A stretch of DNA of 64,000 nucleotides. Source: Hygrophila difformis. Its lineage: Eukaryota; Streptophyta; Magnoliopsida; Lamiales; Acanthaceae. The stretch lies in contig JAOANR010000005.1 in assembly GCA_030278955.1 (NCBI GenBank), forward strand, positions 7,338,174-7,402,173. Direction: 5' to 3'. Below, piece by piece: positions 57,029 to 64,000 of the stretch. Numbering within the stretch: the first letter of the stretch is position 1; every line of letters begins with the position of its first letter. The notes beneath the pieces are model-generated. The model did not search any database. It saw only the letters and a list, made by a program, of their open reading frames with translations, and had not been told where the DNA came from. A program made the position numbers and the translations under genes.

Positions 57029-58399
57029 TTAGTTACAGCTCTCAGCTGTGATTTGCTCGCATGTGTCAGTTGCATGAGCACCTTGACACAGACCACAGAT
57101 CACATCAGTTTGCTGTCCCTGCGCAGAATTTCCAACTCCTTGATTTACAGACAACGCTGCCACTTGCTCTTGAAGTTTTTCAATGTCTGACTTCTCTACT
57201 GTACCTACAGCACATAAACCACGAGGGGGAGTGAGATTACCATCATCAGTCAGAACAGAACGGTTGACACTCATGGCTTCAATCTTTGCCCAGGCTTGGT
57301 CCATCGGTATGTAGAGCAAATGTTGACCACCAGCAGCATCAAGCATGGATTTCCATGCTGGGGTCAGACCACTGTAGAACTTTCTCAGTCTCTCCCAGTC
57401 ATGGAAACCATGTTGAGGACACTTCCTGAGCAGGTTGAAGAATCTTTCCTTTGCATCATACAAGGACTCGTCTGGTTTCATTTTGAATTCCGCAATTTTG
57501 GAGCGGCATTCATCCACCTTGGACTCCGGGAAGTATTTTGCTAAGAAGTTTCTGATCACATCTTCCCATGTAGACTTCTGATTTACGGGCAGTGACTTGT
57601 ACCATGTTCGTGCTCCGCTTGTCAGAGAGAAGGGAAATAGCCTTAGTCGAATAGTGTTTGCAGATACATCACGATTTTTGATCGTGTCACACAATTCTAG
57701 GAAGGTTTGCAGGTGATCATGGGGGTCTTCATGGCTTGCTCCGGCAAACTGGTTGCTCTGGACTAGATTGATTAGGGCCGGTTTCAATTCGAAGTTCCTA
57801 GCCAAGAATGGAGCTTGTCCAGGAATATTCAGATATGGTTCTAAAATCGGATGCATGTAATCAGCAGCAGCTGCTGCTTGATGATTGTTCTCAGGCCCGC
57901 CTTGGTACTGCTGTGGGTAGTAGTTCTGAGGCATGAAATAGTTCCTCGGATCATTGAAATCATTCGGATTCGGGGGATTCTGATGGAAGTTATGGTATTG
58001 CTAATTCTGCTGGTTTTGGAAATTTTGCTGATTTGGTTGGTTCTGGTTGTTTGGTGGGTTTTGATGGTTCGGATTGGGAGGGGGTGCCTCGAAGTGCTGC
58101 TGCTCCATGTTTGGTGGGTTCCCACATCCTTGTATGATCTGGGGAGGGGGATCATCCAAATCATCGTTATCAGCATCTTCGGGGTCTTCCTCAATGTTGC
58201 GAAGTGGGGGATTGGGTTGAATGATTGGTGGGATGTCCGGGTTTGCCATCTCGGAAATATTGCTGCTGGTGCTTGGCGAAAGTAATGCCTGTCGTTCCCG
58301 TTCCCTTCTTCGTTTAGTCTCCGCCCTAAGACGTCGAGCTGTCTTTTCTATCTCTGAATTAAACGGGATCTCGGCTGGCGTCTGCTTCCTCCTTTGCAT
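57029..58399 (-). pseudogene. gag of the Athila-like element
   Basis: The Met at 58399 lies about 160 bp after the LTR. The first 132 codons are charged, then Pro/Asn-rich, ending at a TAG (58003-58001) in a Gln-rich run, where CAG to TAG fits. The same frame resumes with the capsid domain (FELKPALINLVQ, FPFSLTSGARTWYKSLP, LRKFYSGLTPAWKSMLD) and a CGLCQGAHATDTC knuckle near 57110. A TAA at 57031-57029 follows. Confidence 0.88.
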
Positions 58400-58542
58400 A
58401 GAACAACGGCTTCAATGATGACAGTACCTGTACAATCCCCAGGTTAGAATTGGTTCTGAAGGTGAATATTTATAATTATATGTATAGGCTATTCTAGGAG
58501 CAATGAGGAATGTATTTCTCTTAGTAAAACGGCGCTGCATCC

Positions 58543-58560
58543 TCCCCGGCAACGGCGCGA
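58543..58560 (-). other. Primer binding site of the Athila-like element
   Basis: The minus strand reads TCGCGCCGTTGCCGGGGA directly after the LTR end. It differs by one base from the TGGCGCCGTTGCCGGGGA motif typical of Athila-group elements. The mismatch hits the CCA-pairing position. Confidence 0.8.
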
Positions 58561-61470
58561 TGAAACTTTTGACAATTTCCCACACGAGCGTTTTCTAAAA
58601 TACACCAGGTTAGATTTATCAAATGAAAAGAGTTATGATTCACGGGAAGGGGTTTAGGGATATATCAAGATTGTTAGTCTTCTTATTACTCAAGTGTGGT
58701 GCTTTAATTTCAAATGGCGATGTGGTCCTCTCTGTCATGAAACTGTTGACAAATCTCATGGTACAGCCGGGATAGGTTGACCTTCAGCCTGTCACACCGA
58801 GGGTCCCCGGCGTATGTGCCATGATACTTCTCATCAATTCTTGCCATAAGATTCCCTGCCATGAAACTTTTGACAGATTTCCACTCCCTGAGTATTTTAT
58901 GAAAAATCATGATCCTGGTTTAGGTTTTATTTAATGAAACCAATTTATGATGGCGGGGTTGTGATTAGGGATATATTTATAAGTAGTCATGTTTTTATTG
59001 CTCGTGTTTAAGAAACTGTGGCCCGAAAGCGCACGGTGTCAAAAATTGCAGTAATTTATAGTAAGACCGGATCGTTCACTGGAGGATGTGCGATAGAAGC
59101 AGGGCCCACGTCGTTTTACTAGATTTTTCCATTCGTATTGCTCAATGGGTTTGAAAAGTGATTAATAACTACTGACTGAATTTAAACTAAACTACAAAAG
59201 CATTTAAATTTACTCTACAAAACGAATAAGTCTGTTCTAGAAAGCGGGTAAAGATTATTCTAAGAATGCGATAAACATTATCTAACATTATCTATGAAAG
59301 CAAGGAAAAATTACATTGTGCCAACCGTGAAGCTGAATCACAATGTAGACAGAAGGGACAGGAGAAAAGAATGAAAATTGGACAAGATTTAGATATAGCA
59401 GTATTAAACTTCCATTTTTATACACAGATCTTTGTTTGGGATAATTCTATCAGATAGCTAATTCTCATGCTCTCAGTTATGCTTTCCCTTTAACAGACAG
59501 GTACTTACAATATGAGTTTACATGTTCTCAAGACCACAGATTCTAAGATACCACAGATTCGTAACTGCCCTGGCCTAGTTGTGTTACTTCCTCTGTGGTG
59601 GAAAAGCAACACCCGACATATCATTTATTGAAATGCCAAGTACTACTATCATTCCCCCATGTCACACCCAAAGATTCTAATTAAGTCCTAAACTATCCCT
59701 TAGCTGTCAATCCTAGTAGCAGTTACGCAACTCTCAATACAACCGAGTGACCTCTAATGAAAGCGGTTAAAAGAAAGCAGTAAAGAAAGCATTTAAAACC
59801 TATCACTCGGAGGTTTTGAAAATCTGACCCTGGTAGTAAAAGACAGCTCCCCATCAGGATGAAGGAGTATGGATCAAGAATTCCCGGCTCTTGGTGAACC
59901 ACTAGTGTGTTCACTTCCTTCCGGGTGATTATGAGATACAAACTAATGAAACGAACTAATGATTTAGTTCGTTCCGGATGCACTCACTCAGGACTCAAAA
60001 ATAGGCTTTGGCAGAAGAGGATAGCAGTTGAAAGAAAACTCAACCCTATCTTAGAAAATAACCAAGGCCTGGATGATGTTCCTCTGAGATTATTTACTAC
60101 ACTGTATTTGAGTCCAAGTGGACCCCATCTCGGTGTAATATTTAATCTTAGATTTCCAACAAACAGCAATTTTGGAAAATAATGGATTTGAAAATCATTT
60201 CCTGAACAGATACTAGACTCTCAGTTAAAACACAGACCCTTTCAGTCTAGAAGAGACCTAATCGCTGATTCTGCTTCTAATTCCCCAAAATCAACCCTTA
60301 ACAGAATATGAATTAGTCATAACTGACGAGTTTATCCCTGACTCAGATCCGGATTTTATAAAGAGATTTGTGTTGGAAATTTATCACACAATATCCGTTT
60401 AAGATCTAGACTTCTATTGTCCAAGGGAAGGATCCCAAAATAATTACAGACCACAATAATACATAATATTATCATGCATAAGGATATAGGGAAGTGTAAA
60501 ATTAATTGACCCAAAATATAGATGTGGGTCTAGACAGAAGGTGAAACACAGATATGAAGTGGTCAGGAGACCAAAGTAATGGCAGAATAATCAGGTGGAT
60601 TGTAAACATCTACTGTCCAATTTCCCAATTACTCGGATGGAGCGAATTTAGACAGCTTAAACCCTATAATGGTAGTGTCAATACCAGTTGGATCTCCACT
60701 GTCTGTGAATTCGGATAAAAACCTACATGCTTCCCTTCTATAATGATCATCAATTAGCATTGACTGATGTCAACTGATTTCCAGTACATATTGGAATTTG
60801 GGTTTTGAAATTAAGATAAGAAAAATAAAACTGTATCTGGATGGGAGTCAGCCGAGCAACTATTATAACCCCGGATGGGCGAACCGCCAAGGCTTCCACT
60901 GACAGTCATCCAGACCATGCAAAATAACACTTAGTAATTAATACCCAGAATACGAGCTAGTTATCCATGAGGGAATACCCGCCAACATTAGTCTGATGCA
61001 TTCTTTACTAATTGTTCCACACAACACGCAAAGACAAAATCAATAAGAAATAAAAGAAGATTCCTTGTATGAGAGACATTGGTTTCTCATGCAAGGTTGT
61101 GGATTGGGTCCACACTTGATGGTCTTAAATAATCCTTCCTACCATAATTAATTACAGTCCGGATTATCTGTTTAAGTCATCAAGGTTTTGTTTATAGAGG
61201 AGTATTTTACTGGCAATTGAACAAAGGTCCTTTAATCATGATGATTATTGATGTTTGATTATTGCTAATCTCAATCTTTAATCATTAATGAGTCAAGGGT
61301 TCAATCAGTTAAGCGATGAAAATGGAGAATCAAAATTTGGGCAGCATAACACCCTATATTGCAATTCCAGAATGTTACACCTTAACCCGTGGGGTTATGA
61401 TGTGAATGTTGCAATATAATATAGGAAGAGAATGAAGATTGTTTGAGATTAAATAGAGAGAAGGGAATCT

Positions 61471-62013
61471 TTGTCGCGATATCATAAATTTTGTCGCGGA
61501 CCGAGGTCCGCGACATGGGTATCCCGACAAGTTTTTAGAATTTTTGGCAGCATAACGCTTCTTTGTCGCTAAGCAAGATTTTGTCGCGGAACGTGGTTCC
61601 GCGACAAGAGTGTTTCGCGACAAAGGATTTTCAGAAAATTCTTAAAGCATTTGGACCTTTGTCGCTATGCATGGAAGATTTTGTCGCGGAACGTGGTTCC
61701 GCGACTAGGTGTTCCGCGACAAAGTGTTCAAAGAATAAGGAACATGGCATAATTTTTTCTGTCTCAGAATGAGATTTTGTCGCGAAACGTGGTCCCGCGA
61801 CAAGATTATTCCGCGACAAAAAGCCATGCAGACAAAATGCAAGAGTTTGGCTCCTTTGTCGCTATGCATGGAAAGTTTTGTCGCGGAACGTGGTTCCGCG
61901 ACAAGGTGTTCCGCGACAAAGGGTTTTAAATTATGAAGACAAGTGTCTTTAGACACCTTTGTCGCGGAACGACCATTTTGTCGCGGAACGTGGTTCCGCG
62001 ACAAAAGGCGGTT
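61471..62013. repeat. Hairpin array, 5' LTR copy
   Basis: Copy of 47264-47806 with a few substitutions, at least three of them in hairpin words (for example GTGGTTCC to GTGGTCCC near 61790). Confidence 0.85.
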
Positions 62014-62645
62014 GGCGACCAAGGTGGTTCAGGACAAAAGTCAGAAAAAGCAGAAATGAACAGTGGCATGCAAACAGCATGATCTCACCCTATTTCAGAT
62101 CAAAAAGCTATTCTAAGCTAAAAACAAACAAGAAACATTCAAAATAAGGAAGAACGTGCTTAAACAAAACTGGACAGAATATTAAAAATAAAGCAAGAGT
62201 CCTAATCTAGGGTTTGACCATACTCAAATACATAGCATCATCCATAAAATGCAAACAGTAAACATAAAAAAAGAGCATAATGGGGGTCAAGTGACCCCAA
62301 AATGAAAAAGAAAGCATAAATCCATGGGGTGTGAGACCCATTTCATGATTTGGGACACAAATGATGAATGTTTTCCCATATTATTGAAGGGGTGTTGTTA
62401 ATACCCATGATTTGGGTATTACAAACCCTAAAACAAGAGTTTAGAAACCAAAACATGGTATAAAAATGGCTATCTAGATGACTGTGAACAGTAAAAACAC
62501 TAAACTAAACTAAACTAAGAGCAAAAATTAAATAATACATGAAAATAAATCTAAACTACACTACCTAAGAGAGAACTCCTACTGCTTGCCTTCAAGAGAG
62601 CTCTAATCAACAAAATTCCAACCCTTGCTCATGGGAAACACCTCA

Positions 62646-62653
62646 TATTTATA
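62646..62653 (-). promoter_or_regulatory. LTR TATA box (5' LTR copy), genomic promoter
   Basis: Same box as at 48439-48446. This copy would start the genomic RNA. Confidence 0.7.
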
Positions 62654-64000
62654 GAAGTGTAACCCTAAGCCCATGGGCCTTGATTCTAGCCCATTGTGTC
62701 TCAAGACATCACACACATCACAGCTTTGTCTCGGAGCATCAAGTTTGGTCGCGGAACACACTGCATGTGGCAAAGCTTCTCGACTGGGTCTGGTGTCTCT
62801 AATTGGGTTTCTTGGTCGCGGAGCATGCCATCGCGACAAAGGTCATCGCGACAAAGGGGGCTTGGCTGGTTTCCTTCTTCTTCTGGCTGCTTGGTCGCGG
62901 AATCCTCCTTTGTCGCGGAACCATGCATCGCGACAAAGGGGCTTCCGCGACAAAGGTATTCCTGGGCCTGCTGGATTGGGCCAGATGGGCCAAAAATATT
63001 CTTTTTGTGGGCTTTTCTATCTTTTTCCCATCTTTTTCATTCCTTTTTCTTTTCTTTTCTTTTTCTCATGTTTTTCGATTTTTCTAACATAAATATGTAA
63101 TAAAATTTACATATTTATGTCTTTTTCACACCAGCTTATTATTTTTACAATTATGCATAAATCAGTCCAATTCGACTGCTTTCTTACTTAATGTAAGACC
63201 GGAATGCGATCAAATGCCCGTTTAAGACACGGAAATGGATTGAAAATAATGGTCATTTCTGGCCATTATCACTATGATGAGTGATCTTACTTCATAATTA
63301 CAGACTCATAATTCATATCTGTAATTCATATTACTGTTTTCATTAGTACATTGAGAAAGATGATGATATAAGTTTTCTCAATCATATTCTACTCAGGTTA
63401 ATGAAGAACAAACTTGTTCTTTAGTTGGACATTTAGTACCTGTCGTTTAAAAGGGAAAGATGTTTCAAAAACCATCTTTTGTCCTAATAATTAGTAGAGT
63501 TTTAGGAAGATTAATTTCCAGGGTTCATAGCTTTATAGTTTCCACTATATGCTATGGGTAGGAGATTAAAATATTCTTCCTACAGTCTACTAATCCTGAG
63601 TTAAATCATGGGTATTTGGAATTGTTTACAGAGATTTCTCAAGCTAAAGCATCTATATGAATCTGAGTGGTCTGGATAAGTCAAGGATTTTGAATAGCAA
63701 TTTCATCTTGATATACTTACAGGACTATTACTTCTTACAAATACTTGAAGGAATTACTCTGAGGATACAAGTCTTATGAAAACATTGGATGATAGATTTA
63801 AATACCTGCTTTTTCATTTCTTGTAGAGGACATCCAACATAGGGTCATGAGACCAGTTTGATCAGGAGTAATAAAAAGAACAACTTCAAGTTCAGATGAA
63901 TATAAGATGATTTAGAAGTGACCTCGAGTTGTCAAAGGCTTAATCTGAGTCCGAAAGAAATAGATTAAGTGACAGTTCTAAAAAGCTTTTGTCACAGAAT

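Larger units (their letters stand above)
44354..63974 (-). mobile_element. Athila-like Gypsy retrotransposon, 19.6 kb, minus strand
   Basis: Two 5,414-bp direct repeats (offset 14,207 bp, no net length difference) bracket an 8.8-kb internal region read on the minus strand: primer site, gag, protease, RT/RNase H, integrase, then an F-box gene. The RT signature ([26 protein letters not shown]) is Athila-type. By eye the LTRs differ at only about 20 positions, so insertion is recent. gag-pol has several stops and one frameshift, so it is not autonomous. No 5-bp target duplication was found. Confidence 0.9.
58561..63974 (-). repeat. 5' LTR of the Athila-like element (5,414 bp)
   Basis: Direct repeat of 44354-49767. 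It abuts the primer site at 58560. TATA is at 62653-62646 and palindrome clusters are at 62721-62953 and 61471-62013. Identity with the other LTR continues for eight more bases (GTTCTAAA, plus strand) beyond 63974. Confidence 0.88.

Noticed and set aside
58001..58418. Plus-strand hydrophobic ORFs opposite Athila gag
   Set aside because: Complement of the Asn/Gln/Pro-rich gag coding strand.
44354..63974. Two 5.4-kb direct repeats as a segmental duplication
   Set aside because: They end exactly at a primer binding site and bracket gag-pol in the right order, so they are LTRs.

Overview
This is nuclear DNA of a flowering plant, most likely a eudicot. The evidence is Athila-type and Tat-type Gypsy elements, a plant LINE with a C-terminal RNase H, an antisense plant-mobile-domain (PMD) gene, and fragments of nuclear genes for plastid ribosomal protein L10, a HAESA-type LRR receptor kinase and a plant enoyl-CoA isomerase. 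No complete ordinary host gene is visible; almost everything is transposable elements, often nested. The species cannot be told from the sequence.

Layout. 1-2560: 3' part of a LINE (RT, zinc-binding domain, RNase H, short A tail). 2815-14153: complete Tat-like Gypsy element with 5-bp target duplication (ATAAC), broken gag-pol and, on the opposite strand near the 3' LTR, a three-exon PMD gene. 14438-19210: two related Mutator-like foldback elements with a nested pair of mariner-like MITEs between them. 19654-26215: a hAT-like MITE, a LINE relic, a decayed reverse-strand Gypsy relic with a Tourist-like MITE, and a tRNA-derived SINE. 26325-33415: a tandem duplication, another LINE RNase H relic, a mariner-like MITE, and a hAT-like MITE split by a 4.5-kb Helitron that carries further insertions. 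33940-35538: pseudogene fragments of RPL10 and a LRR kinase. 35830-39410: an unusual array built on TTGGTAA/TTACCAA words. 39594-44353: an enoyl-CoA isomerase gene cut by a Copia element, itself cut by a third LTR element. 44354-63974: a 19.6-kb Athila-like element on the minus strand with very long (5,414 bp), nearly identical LTRs.

Most notable: both large Gypsy elements carry a host-like spliced gene outside gag-pol. The Tat-like element has the antisense PMD gene. The Athila-like element has, where an env-like ORF would sit, a two-exon F-box gene with its own TATA box. The upstream region of that TATA box contains the same kind of GTCGCGG/CCGCGAC palindrome cluster and GGCCCA motifs as the promoter (U3) of the element's own LTRs. 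The splice sites of both genes keep the reading frame. The PMD gene has one in-frame stop; the F-box gene has none.
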